Of a stretch of DNA of 14,510 bases, positions 7,542 through 14,190 are shown in pieces (the first letter of the stretch is position 1; every line of letters begins with the position of its first letter). The notes under the pieces were generated by a model that did not search any database, was not told where the DNA came from, and saw nothing but the letters and a program-made list of their open reading frames with translations. The stretch covers positions 1 to 14,510 of the forward strand of contig SDWK01000153.1 of assembly GCA_004195335.1 (NCBI GenBank). The letters run 5' to 3'. This DNA is from Shewanella sp. GTDB taxonomy: Bacteria > Pseudomonadota > Gammaproteobacteria > Enterobacterales > Shewanellaceae. A program made the translations under genes and the position numbers.

Positions 7542-10346
7542 TTAATCTAAGGTTTTAACTAAGCCCACGGCTTCAGATTTTTGCCTTTCGTTACCGTCTA
7601 ACTGAACCTCTTTAAGCAGAGCTTTGGCACTATCGGTATCGTCAATTTCAATATAGGCACGGGCTAAATCCAATTTAGCATTGACGGAGTTTTCCTCATC
7701 ATCTACATCGACCATTGAGGTGTTGCCCATCAAACTACCCAGCTCGCCCATATCAACATCGAGCTCTTTATATTGATCCATTTCGACAATTTCTTCATCG
7801 GCTTCGTTGAGCAAACGATCAATATCGATAAAGCCATTGTCACTTTGGAAACTGGTAAGATCGTGCTCGGGAACTTCTACTGCTGATACCTTTTTTTCTT
7901 GAGCATCAAGCGCAGCCAGAGCTTCATCGACCGTTATCTTCTCTTCAATCTCGTCTGATACCAAGTCTAAGTCTTGACGAACATCGCTGTTCACTTCCTC
8001 AGCAGAGTCGATGAGTTCATCATCGCTTAATAGTGGGCTGTCATCTTTGCCACCAAAATCGGCCAGCGAACCGTCCCATTCTAAGCTGTTATCATCGACC
8101 TTCTTACTGCCTTTAAGATCATCAAACATACCGCTGCCTCCTTTTGACGCAACGGGGTCCATTTTAGACTTATTATCTACTGACTCTAAATCGGCCAATA
8201 GTGTATCGAGTGCTTCATCTTTACCCGAAGAGGTATCTGCTTCAGCTTGACTCTGAGTAAGGTCTTCATCCAATTCTAATTCGAGATCAGGCTCGATATC
8301 TTCTCGACTCATATCGAAATCAGCCAGCAGAGAATCCAGCTCCTCTTCACCGACCTTTTCATCCGGACTTTCGTCACTCTCTAATTCTGCAGCTATCTCG
8401 TCGATTTGCTCAGGTTCGGCTTCAGTCGCTGGAGTATCGAAGCTGGCAAGCAGCGAGTCCAAGTCATCTTCACTGACATTTTCATCTAAGCTCTCTGATT
8501 CTAACTCGGCGGCAATCTCATCACTAAGATCCAGCTCGCTACCCAATTCAGTTTCATCTACCTCTGGCTTAACTTGAGGGGCATCGAAGCTGGCCAGTAG
8601 TGAGTCTAAGTCCTCTTCACTGACATTTTCATCTAAGCTATCTGATTCTAACTCGGCCGCTATCTCATCACTAAGATCTGGCTCAGATTCGGCTTCAGTC
8701 GCTGGGGTAGCGAAGCTAGCTAGTAGCGAGTCCAAGTCATCTTCACTGACATTTTCATCTAAGCTATCTGCCTCTAACTCGGCTGCGATCTCATCGCTAA
8801 GATCTATCTCGGTGCCCAGTTCAATTTCATCCACCTCAGACGTGTCTTGAGGGACATCGAAACTGGCGAGTAGCGAGTCCAGATCTTCTTCGCTGACATT
8901 GTCATCTACGCTATCAGTCTTTAGCTCGTCGGTGAGTTCGCTTTCAACTTTAGCGGCAGGTTCATCGAAACCTGCTAATAAAGAATCGAGGTCATCTGCT
9001 GATACAATTTCGCTAGTGGTGTCCGCTACACTCTCAATCGGTGCAGGCTCCTCATCGAAACCGGCAAGCAGAGAGTCTAAATCATCCTCATCGGCTTTCA
9101 CCTCATCTTCATCCTGCTCTCCCATCGCCTCAGCCCAAAGGTCATCTAAAGACTGTCCCTCTTCTTCAGCGGCTTCCTCTTCAAGGGCTTGCTCATCAGT
9201 AACAGACTCACCTGAATCGACGAACATATCCTGATCTATTGACATATCGATCTCGGGTTGCAGTTCACTCGAGTCAATGTTCATCAGAGAGTCGAACGAT
9301 TCCTCTTCATCAGTGTCGAGATGCACCGCCATGGCCTCGACATCATCGGGAGCATCCAGGTTTGCAGTTGGCTGTGGAGCATCAGGTTCAGAGGTTTGAT
9401 CATCTTTAACTTCTTTATTCTCCCCCTCACTGCGGCGACGTTTAAGGAATAACCAGAACAGCATAAGCACTAAGAGGGCTGGAATCGCGGCACCCAAGAT
9501 CAACAGCAAAGGATTATCCATAATACTGCGCCACAAATCTGGGTCGGCTTCAGACTCAGGTTGCTGTAATGCGGCAACTTGTTCCTTTAGCATTTCAACT
9601 TCGGCATTTAACGATTCATTTTGCTGCTTATCTATCTGAAGTTGCTCCTTTAACAGCGAGATCTGTTCATTTAACTCCTCGATTTTACTTTGCAGTGAAT
9701 CTGTATCCCGGCCACCAATATTTAATTGATCTTCGGCTCTGGCCAACTCATCGGTCAGTTGTAACGTTTTAGATTCGGCAGCCTCAAGCTTTGCAGTTAG
9801 GGCTTCCATACTGTCAGTATTGGCGCCAATTGCTGAAGTTGAACTTGCGGGAACCTGAGTTGGTGATGTTGAAGGCGCAGATTCTGACTCTATCTTAGTG
9901 ACGCTTTGCTCAGCTGCAGGCAGCGTGACAGGCTGAGGTTGAGAAGTGGCCTTTCTCCATCCTTTATCGTCACGGGAAGCACGCTCCTTTGCCATGCTCT
10001 TAGGAATCGCTAACATCACCTCTTTAGACGGGATGAGTAATATCATGCCTCTCTCTAAACTGTTGTAGTTAGCGTTTGAAAATGCATGGGGATTGGCATC
10101 AAAAATAGCCGCCATGACTTGGTAGATATCGACGCTATTATCTGGTCGCATCTTCTGCGCGATGCTCCAGAAGGTGTCAGAGGAGAGAGTCGGTCCATAT
10201 TGTCGGTTAGTCTGCCTGACCTCACCATCGGGACCGGTGATTTTCAGCGGTTCTGCGGCATAAGCTATTTGATTTAGCGGAATAACAGTCAAAACGAGTA
10301 GAGCTGAGGCCATTAGACCGACAAAATATGAAGTGCGAAAGTTCAT
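7542..10346 (-). CDS. fimV: FimV/HubP-type polar landmark protein
   Basis: A 934-residue single-pass inner-membrane protein of the FimV/HubP family, which organises cell-pole functions such as chemoreceptors, flagellar proteins, chromosome partition and type IV pili. A signal peptide ends about residue 30 (QIAYA/AEP). A LysM-like periplasmic domain spans about 50-107, a coiled coil 180-262, and a membrane segment about 280-301 followed by KRRR. A very acidic cytoplasmic region (about 310-880) carries eight copies of a DDLDSLLA-FD motif, and a TPR-like FimV C-terminus lies at about 888-934. The start at ATG 10346 has AAGGGA upstream and begins directly with the signal peptide; an in-frame TTG at 10403 would add 19 non-signal residues. 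Located between asd and truA, as HubP is next to truA in Vibrio. It has its own terminator. Confidence 0.93.
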   Translation of the reverse strand: MNFRTSYFVGLMASALLVLTVIPLNQIAYAAEPLKITGPDGEVRQTNRQYGPTLSSDTFWSIAQKMRPDNSVDIYQVMAAIFDANPHAFSNANYNSLERGMILLIPSKEVMLAIPKSMAKERASRDDKGWRKATSQPQPVTLPAAEQSVTKIESESAPSTSPTQVPASSTSAIGANTDSMEALTAKLEAAESKTLQLTDELARAEDQLNIGGRDTDSLQSKIEELNEQISLLKEQLQIDKQQNESLNAEVEMLKEQVAALQQPESEADPDLWRSIMDNPLLLILGAAIPALLVLMLFWLFLKRRRSEGENKEVKDDQTSEPDAPQPTANLDAPDDVEAMAVHLDTDEEESFDSLMNIDSSELQPEIDMSIDQDMFVDSGESVTDEQALEEEAAEEEGQSLDDLWAEAMGEQDEDEVKADEDDLDSLLAGFDEEPAPIESVADTTSEIVSADDLDSLLAGFDEPAAKVESELTDELKTDSVDDNVSEEDLDSLLASFDVPQDTSEVDEIELGTEIDLSDEIAAELEADSLDENVSEDDLDSLLASFATPATEAESEPDLSDEIAAELESDSLDENVSEEDLDSLLASFDAPQVKPEVDETELGSELDLSDEIAAELESESLDENVSEDDLDSLLASFDTPATEAEPEQIDEIAAELESDESPDEKVGEEELDSLLADFDMSREDIEPDLELELDEDLTQSQAEADTSSGKDEALDTLLADLESVDNKSKMDPVASKGGSGMFDDLKGSKKVDDNSLEWDGSLADFGGKDDSPLLSDDELIDSAEEVNSDVRQDLDLVSDEIEEKITVDEALAALDAQEKKVSAVEVPEHDLTSFQSDNGFIDIDRLLNEADEEIVEMDQYKELDVDMGELGSLMGNTSMVDVDDEENSVNAKLDLARAYIEIDDTDSAKALLKEVQLDGNERQKSEAVGLVKTLD
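8364..8906 (-). repeat. Higher-order tandem duplication (273 + 270 bp) within fimV
   Basis: Codes for residues 481-661. Two unit types alternate: A (49 aa, contains ELG-E-DLSDEIAAELE) and B (42 aa, contains ATEAE). Each begins D-E/D-NVSE-DDLDSLLASF. The order is A 8906-8760, B 8759-8634, A' 8633-8487, B' 8486-8364 (one codon shorter). The offset between the A/B pairs is 273 bp. This shows an older A/B duplication followed by duplication of the whole pair. Single motif copies continue on both sides. Confidence 0.9.
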
Positions 10347-10375
10347 TAATTCTTCCCTTTCAAGCGCAATGGTTC

Positions 10376-10390
10376 TGCCGTTAAACGGCA
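10376..10390 (-). promoter_or_regulatory. Near-perfect palindrome in the fimV 5' region
   Basis: TGCCGTT-A-AACGGCA is a 15-bp palindrome with 7-bp arms around one central base, 29 bp before the fimV ATG. It may be an operator or a hairpin in the leader. No protein known to bind it is recognised, and no clear promoter was found next to it. Confidence 0.35.
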
Positions 10391-10480
10391 TAGCTTTAGG
10401 CAATTGTATTTATTGAGATTACTATAAACCAGAAATCACGGGTCTGCTACTGTTCACAAATCAAAAACAAGTGCTAATAC

Positions 10481-10510
10481 AAAAAAAGCCTGCAAGTTGC
10501 AGGCTTTTTT
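10481..10510 (-). terminator. Rho-independent terminator after asd (bidirectional)
   Basis: The stem GCCTGCA (10488-10494) / TGCAGGC (10498-10504) has a 3-nt loop, flanked by seven A on the left and six T on the right. It therefore has a T-tract on both strands. It lies 50 bp after the asd stop and upstream of fimV, and it separates the pdxB-asd transcript from fimV. Confidence 0.92.
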
Positions 10511-10559
10511 ATCTAATTGGGTCGCATTACGCTTATATCTAACCTAATTGAGGTCGAGA

Positions 10560-11576
10560 TCAATAATAATCGCGGATTAATACTTCGGCAATCTGAATAC
10601 TGTTAAGCGCTGCACCTTTTCTAATGTTATCAGAGACAACCCATAGGTTAATGCCATTATCATGAGAGATATCCTTACGAACACGTCCCACATAAACAGG
10701 ATCGGTTCCAGAAGCATCAGTTACAACCGTTGGATATTCTTCGTCAGATTCAAAAAGTTCGATACCAGGCGCATCACGCAACACTGCTTTAACATCTTCA
10801 GCGTCGACAGGCTGTAGCGTCTCAAGATGAATCGCCTCAGAATGACCGTGAAAAACCGGAACACGCGCCGCAGTAGGGTTAACGACGATATTGCTATCAC
10901 CGAAGATTTTCTGCGTTTCCCAGACCATCTTCATCTCTTCTTTGGTGTAACCATTATCCATAAACTTATCGATTTGCGGCAAGACGTTAAACGCGATCTG
11001 TTTTGAATACGCCTTTGGCTCTATCGGCAGGCCTTGCAGTAACTTAGCACACTGACTCGCCAGCTCTTCGATAGCCTGCTTACCTGAACCCGATACCGAC
11101 TGATAAGTTGCCACGTTAATACGTGAAATACCGAAAGCATCATAGATAGGCTTAAGCGCAACCAACATCTGAATGGTCGAGCAATTCGGGTTAGCAATAA
11201 TATTACGGTTACGAAAATCGGCAATCGCCTCAGGGTTAACTTCAGGTATCACTAACGGGATATCGACGTCATATCTGAATTCAGAGGTGTTATCGATAAC
11301 AACACACCCATTTTCGGCGGCTATGGGTGCCCACTTAGCCGATACATCACCACCAGCAGAGAAGAAACCTATCTGAGCTTGAGACCAGTCAAAGGTATCA
11401 ACATCAAGAATTTCTATCTGTTTACCGTGGAAGGTGACCTTATCACCAGCACTACGGCTACTGGCTAATGGGTATAAATTAGCAACAGGGAAATTGCGCT
11501 CTTCGAGGATCTCAATCATTGTTTGACCGACTGCGCCCGATGCACCTAAAACGACAACATTAAATTCTTGTGACAT
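10560..11576 (-). CDS. asd: Aspartate-semialdehyde dehydrogenase (USG-1/Asd2 group)
   Basis: Reduces aspartyl phosphate to aspartate semialdehyde with NADPH, on the route to lysine, diaminopimelate, threonine and methionine. The 338 residues include the nucleotide-binding motif VVVLGASGAVGQ (7-18), FFSAGGDVSA, the active-site segment NPNCSTIQM with Cys132, YQSVSGSGKQ (158-166) and RVPVFHGHSEA with His245. The nucleophile is kept, so the protein should be active, unlike E. coli Usg as I recall it. The start is ATG 11576, 2 nt after the pdxB stop; an in-frame TTG at 11618 would overlap pdxB and add a non-family N-terminus. The spacing implies co-transcription and probably translational coupling with pdxB. 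Confidence 0.95.
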   Translation of the reverse strand: MSQEFNVVVLGASGAVGQTMIEILEERNFPVANLYPLASSRSAGDKVTFHGKQIEILDVDTFDWSQAQIGFFSAGGDVSAKWAPIAAENGCVVIDNTSEFRYDVDIPLVIPEVNPEAIADFRNRNIIANPNCSTIQMLVALKPIYDAFGISRINVATYQSVSGSGKQAIEELASQCAKLLQGLPIEPKAYSKQIAFNVLPQIDKFMDNGYTKEEMKMVWETQKIFGDSNIVVNPTAARVPVFHGHSEAIHLETLQPVDAEDVKAVLRDAPGIELFESDEEYPTVVTDASGTDPVYVGRVRKDISHDNGINLWVVSDNIRKGAALNSIQIAEVLIRDYY

Positions 11577-11578
11577 AA

Positions 11579-12742
11579 TTACCGACCAACTCCTGAAAAT
11601 CCTAAATTGAACAACCAATCTACATCAGATTGCCCCGTATTTGCTAGCTTTAACGCACTAAATTCGCGTCTATGCTTGTGATTTTTTCTCATAAGATCAA
11701 ACCCATTGTTATTAGCGGAAATAACACGGGCTTTTATTGAAGAATCGTCAAGCAGGGTTTGTCGAAACAGCTCATCATCATCGCGCAGATCATAGACAAA
11801 ACGAGAAAGCTGCAGCAAAGCCTTTTCTGAAGGCATCGCATCCAGTGACACCTGTTGCGACCATAGTGCAGGCAGCAGAGATGTCATCGACTTATCCGCA
11901 TCGACACCCAGTACTGCCATCAGTTTTTGATACAACATATAAGTACCGCGGGCCTTTCCTTCCAGACTGTATCCTGCAATATGGGGCGTCGCTAACTCGA
12001 CAAAAGGCATGAGTTCAACCATAGGGTTGGGTTCACCTTCCCATACATCGAGCACGAGCTTGATATCCGGCCGCTGCGTCTTTACCTTTATCAGGGCGCG
12101 GTTATCGATAACCTCCCCTCTGCAGCAATTAAGCAGCCAGGTATCAGGCTTTAAGCTTTGCAGCCTTTGCTCATCGAACAGATACCAGGTTTTATGCGCG
12201 CCATCTCGGGTCAAAGGAACATGCAAGCTGATCACATCGGCTCTTGCCGTTAACGCCTCAAGCGAGACAAACTCCCGCGGATCATCGGCTTCGATTAATG
12301 GATCGTTAAGCAGTACCTCGACACCATAGGCCTCGAGGCATTTAGCCACCGCCGTACCGGTATTGCCCGCGCCAACAATCCCGACGACCTTGCCTTTAAG
12401 ATTAGAATCAAAACGATTCGCCAGTTCCAGCATGGCAATAAAGGCAAACTCCCCCACCGCCGTGGCATTACAGCCCGGTGCATTAGTGAAAGGGATCCCT
12501 TGGCTGGCAAGATAGCTCTGGTCGATATGATCTGTGCCTATGGTGGCACTACCGACGAACTTAAGCCGGGTATTGAGCGACAACAGCGCCTGATCAACCT
12601 TAGTCACCGAACGCACCAAGAGCACATCGGCATCTTTAACCTGCTGCGGGGTTAATGTACGGCCATTAACGGCTTCAATCGTACCAAGATCACCAAAGAG
12701 CTGTTCCACATAAGGCATGTTTTCATCGGCAAGGATCTTCAT
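11579..12742 (-). CDS. pdxB: Erythronate-4-phosphate dehydrogenase
   Basis: Oxidises 4-phosphoerythronate, the second step of the DXP-dependent pyridoxal phosphate pathway. The 387 residues belong to the D-2-hydroxyacid dehydrogenase family. The Rossmann motif [12 protein letters not shown] is at 121-132. The catalytic Arg208 ([10 protein letters not shown]), Glu237 (WEGEPNP) and His254 ([13 protein letters not shown]) sit at positions that agree with E. coli PdxB numbering as I recall it. The C-terminal PdxB dimerisation domain (about 290-387) is present. The ATG at 12742 follows TAGGA by a short spacer. First gene of the pdxB-asd transcript, with a good promoter match about 40 bp upstream. 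Confidence 0.97.
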   Translation of the reverse strand: MKILADENMPYVEQLFGDLGTIEAVNGRTLTPQQVKDADVLLVRSVTKVDQALLSLNTRLKFVGSATIGTDHIDQSYLASQGIPFTNAPGCNATAVGEFAFIAMLELANRFDSNLKGKVVGIVGAGNTGTAVAKCLEAYGVEVLLNDPLIEADDPREFVSLEALTARADVISLHVPLTRDGAHKTWYLFDEQRLQSLKPDTWLLNCCRGEVIDNRALIKVKTQRPDIKLVLDVWEGEPNPMVELMPFVELATPHIAGYSLEGKARGTYMLYQKLMAVLGVDADKSMTSLLPALWSQQVSLDAMPSEKALLQLSRFVYDLRDDDELFRQTLLDDSSIKARVISANNNGFDLMRKNHKHRREFSALKLANTGQSDVDWLFNLGFSGVGR

Positions 12743-12781
12743 ATTGTTCCTAAAAAGTGACCTGAATAAGTGAGATGGCGC

Positions 12782-12810
12782 ATTCTATCAAGATGGCAGC
12801 AGCTTGAGAA
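12782..12810 (-). promoter_or_regulatory. Probable promoter of pdxB-asd
   Basis: On the minus strand TTCTCA (12810-12805), 17 bp and TAGAAT (12787-12782) match the sigma70 consensus at 4/6 and 5/6, with a leader of about 32 nt to the pdxB ATG. The -35 box lies at the edge of the dispersed repeat that starts near 12796-12812, so the repeat may have shaped this promoter. Confidence 0.5.
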
Positions 12811-12933
12811 TCACCTTCGAATGAAGGTAAATGACATTTTGTTATTTAGATTGTCGGCGTTGGCTGGATTATTTATAAATTTACCCTTCGTGGTTATCGA
12901 TCGCCTCCAGCGGTGATATGTGCAGATACTTCT
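12796..12933 (+). repeat. Dispersed repeat, copy 1
   Basis: Shares two exact blocks with copy 2 (13995-14190), in the same order and orientation: a 15-mer ccttcgaatgaaggt at 12814-12828 and a 17-mer tatgtgcagatacttct at 12917-12933. Weaker similarity lies between and before them. The blocks are 103 bp apart here and 162 bp apart in copy 2, so one copy has an insertion or deletion of about 59 bp. The first block is itself a short inverted repeat (CCTTC/GAAGG). No coding potential is seen. The exact ends are not defined. Confidence 0.7.
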
Positions 12934-13246
12934 GTGATTCGGTGAGTGAAGCGAAGCTTCAAGTTAACGAACGAGAAGCTGGGGCGCTGAACAGCGCCTT
13001 TAGATAGGGATATCGTTGCAAGCACTTCTAACCGCCATGTATGGTGGAAATGCAGATACTGCAGGAGCAATATATCAGTCTTTTAAACCAATCCTCGTGG
13101 ATAAGCCCTTGCCATTCGCTAGTAGCTAACGTTTAATAACAGCATGTTATTGAACGCTGTTCTTCCTACAGAGGGACAAGCTGCTAAATACGGAGTTGTG
13201 TTTTACTCCAAGACCAATATTTTTAAATTAAAGTAAGAGAATTTTA
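12934..13246. other. Non-coding stretch with several short hairpins
   Basis: No convincing gene on either strand. Short inverted repeats are crowded here: GAAGC/GCTTC at 12948-12960, GGCGCT/AGCGCC at 12983-12998, CCGCCA/TGGTGG near 13032-13047, GCAG/CTGC near 13052-13062, and the larger hairpin at 13130-13156. The blocks cgaacgaga (12968-12976) and gatagggatatcg (13003-13015) recur as reverse complements at 14274-14282 and 14261-14273. No terminator T-tract was found. This looks like repeat-derived DNA between pdxB and the small plus-strand gene. Confidence 0.55.
13130..13156. other. 12-bp hairpin upstream of the small Lys-rich gene
   Basis: Arms 13130-13141 and 13145-13156 pair over 12 positions, with one T-G wobble, around the loop GCA. 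No T-tract follows, so a terminator role is not supported. It is about 90 bp upstream of the ATG at 13247. The function is unknown. Confidence 0.5.
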
Positions 13247-13477
13247 ATGGCAAAACCTAATTACTCATTTGATAAACGTCAAAAAGAACTTGCGAAAAAG
13301 AAGAAGAAGGAAGATAAGCGCCTAAAAAAAATGGAACCGGGTTCTGAGGAAAGTCACGCTGAACAGCCTCCATTAATGAAAGATCAGGATACATCAGAGC
13401 CGAGTTCTGAGGAAACTCACACTGAACAGACTCCATTAACAAAAGATCTGGATACACCTATTGATGGGCAGACCTAA
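13247..13477 (+). CDS. Small conserved-type protein, Lys-rich N-terminus, acidic duplicated tail
   Basis: A 76-residue soluble protein with two parts. Residues 1-29 (MAKPNYSFDKRQKELAKKKK...) are highly basic and probably helical. Residues 30-76 are acidic and built from two 21-residue copies, EPGSEESHAEQPPLMKDQDTS and EPSSEETHTEQTPLTKDLDTP. From memory, short proteins opening MAKPNYxFxKRQKELAKKKK are widespread in gammaproteobacteria and have no assigned function; the basic part might contact nucleic acid, which is a guess. The ATG is preceded by TAAGAGA 6 nt upstream. The gene is on the strand opposite to the housekeeping genes, and an attC-like site follows 6 bp after the stop, which suggests a cassette gene. 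Confidence 0.75.
   Translation: MAKPNYSFDKRQKELAKKKKKEDKRLKKMEPGSEESHAEQPPLMKDQDTSEPSSEETHTEQTPLTKDLDTPIDGQT
13334..13459 (+). repeat. 63-bp tandem duplication in the small protein gene
   Basis: Copy 1 is 13334-13396 and copy 2 is 13397-13459, exactly 21 codons each and in frame. At the protein level 13 of 21 residues are identical (shared pattern EP-SEE-H-EQ-PL-KD-DT). The copies have diverged, so the duplication is not very recent. Confidence 0.9.
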
Positions 13478-13483
13478 AACCAT

Positions 13484-13535
13484 ACATAACAAGCGGCTCG
13501 AAGGGACTTCGGAGCCGTGCCGCTAAACGTTAGTA
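13484..13535 (+). other. attC-like recombination site between two plus-strand genes
   Basis: The outer bases TAAC (13487-13490) pair with GTTA (13529-13532), as R'' and R' of an attC site do. AGCGGC (13492-13497) pairs with GCCGCT (13519-13524). An alternative inner hairpin GGCTC-GAAG / CTTC-G-GAGCC (13495-13516) has one extrahelical G, the kind of feature by which integrases choose a strand. The segment sits between the stop of one small gene and the Shine-Dalgarno of the next, on the same strand. Against it: the site is short (52 bp), the R' core GTTAGTA departs from GTTRRRY, and no integrase is in the window. No T-tract follows, so it is not a terminator. Confidence 0.5.
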
Positions 13536-13549
13536 CCAAGGAGAGTAAA

Positions 13550-13954
13550 GTGGCAATAACTGGCGGATGTTTTTGTGGTGAAATTAAGTACCAAGTTGAG
13601 GGCCAGCTCTATGACGCCAGATCTTGTCATTGTTCGCGTTGCCGTAAAGCTTTCAGTTCCCAAGCTTCGGCTTATGCGCTAGTTGAACCTCAAGAATTTA
13701 AGTGGTTATCAGGCCAAGACTTATTGACATCTTATGTTGGTAAACAGGGTTTCGGTCTTCAATTTTGTAGTCAATGCGGTTCAACACTTTGCGGCATATT
13801 TAATGGCCTTGTTCATGGTGTAACATTGGGCTGCGTAGACGGCGACCCAAAAGTTAAGCTTGGTAAACATATTTATGTTGGGTCCAAGGCAAGCTGGGAA
13901 GTCATCCCTGAGGGTGTGCCTCAATACAATGAGGGCCCCCCAGAAAGTGCTTAA
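13550..13954 (+). CDS. GFA-family (glutathione-dependent formaldehyde-activating-like) zinc protein
   Basis: A 134-residue protein with the CENP-V/GFA fold signature. The zinc ligands are Cys7 and Cys9 (GGCFCGEIKYQ), Cys26, Cys28 and Cys31 (SCHCSRCRKAF), and Cys73 and Cys76 (FCSQCGSTL). The family is named for an enzyme proposed to couple formaldehyde to glutathione, but most members have no known substrate, so a small-molecule thiol role is only possible. The start is the GTG at 13550, with AAGGAG 6 nt upstream and the conserved motif right after it; an in-frame GTG at 13517 lies inside the attC-like site and is rejected. The stop codon overlaps TTAACAAGC, the beginning of a second attC-like sequence. 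GFA proteins are, from memory, common integron cargo. Confidence 0.88.
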   Translation: MAITGGCFCGEIKYQVEGQLYDARSCHCSRCRKAFSSQASAYALVEPQEFKWLSGQDLLTSYVGKQGFGLQFCSQCGSTLCGIFNGLVHGVTLGCVDGDPKVKLGKHIYVGSKASWEVIPEGVPQYNEGPPESA

Positions 13955-13994
13955 CAAGCACATCCATGATCGCCAGCAAGTTGGCTGGAACTTC
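13949..13994 (+). other. Possible truncated attC-like sequence after the GFA gene
   Basis: The sequence GCTTAACAAGC at 13949-13959 contains the GFA stop codon and resembles the R'' side of an attC and the TAACAAGC of the site at 13487. A small hairpin CCAGC (13973-13977) / GCTGG (13984-13988) follows. No matching GTTA half is found where it should be; instead the dispersed repeat copy 2 begins. It may be an attC cut by the repeat, or chance. Confidence 0.3.
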
Positions 13995-14190
13995 GCAGCG
14001 ACTCAGCTAGCCCTTCGAATGAAGGTTGATTACATTTCTGATTTAGCTTCTGGCTGAGTTGGTATTGGATAAATAACTTTGAAGGTTATACCTTCATTGT
14101 TACCCATCACCTGCGGTAGGTGCCGTGCATGGATGCACCAATGTCGTGATCACAGGATGTGAAAGAACGACCTTATGTGCAGATACTTCT
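13995..14190 (+). repeat. Dispersed repeat, copy 2
   Basis: Second copy of the element at 12796-12933, same orientation, with the exact blocks ccttcgaatgaaggt (14012-14026) and tatgtgcagatacttct (14174-14190). Similarity is also seen after the first block (ACATT, GATTTAG/TATTTAG, GTTGG). It contains about 59 bp that copy 1 lacks, including the inverted repeat GTGCAT/ATGCAC near 14124-14137. The two copies bracket the two plus-strand genes. Confidence 0.7.

Noticed and set aside
8364..8906. Regularly spaced repeats that could suggest a CRISPR array
   Set aside because: The units are 126-147 bp, stay in frame and code for the fimV repeats. No short identical repeats with unique spacers are present.
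8011..9234. Plus-strand Ser-rich reading frames opposite fimV
   Set aside because: They are the antisense of the acidic Asp/Glu/Ser repeats of fimV, lack credible ribosome sites, and resemble no family.
10347..10403. Upstream TTG start extending FimV by 19 residues
   Set aside because: The inner ATG has a good Shine-Dalgarno and begins directly with a signal peptide; the extension would put polar residues before it.
11577..11618. Upstream TTG start extending Asd by 14 residues
   Set aside because: It overlaps the end of pdxB and the added residues are not part of the family, whose N-terminus begins at the ATG at 11576.
13257..13457. Minus-strand reading frame opposite the small Lys-rich gene
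   Set aside because: It mirrors the 63-bp tandem duplication and the Lys codons of the plus-strand gene, which has a better start and a recognisable N-terminus.
13490..13525. Hairpin after the small gene read as a terminator
   Set aside because: No T-tract follows the stem on either strand; the outer TAAC/GTTA pairing fits an attC-like site better.
13517..13549. Upstream GTG start extending the GFA protein by 11 residues
   Set aside because: It lies inside the attC-like hairpin and has no ribosome site of its own; the GTG at 13550 follows AAGGAG at proper spacing.
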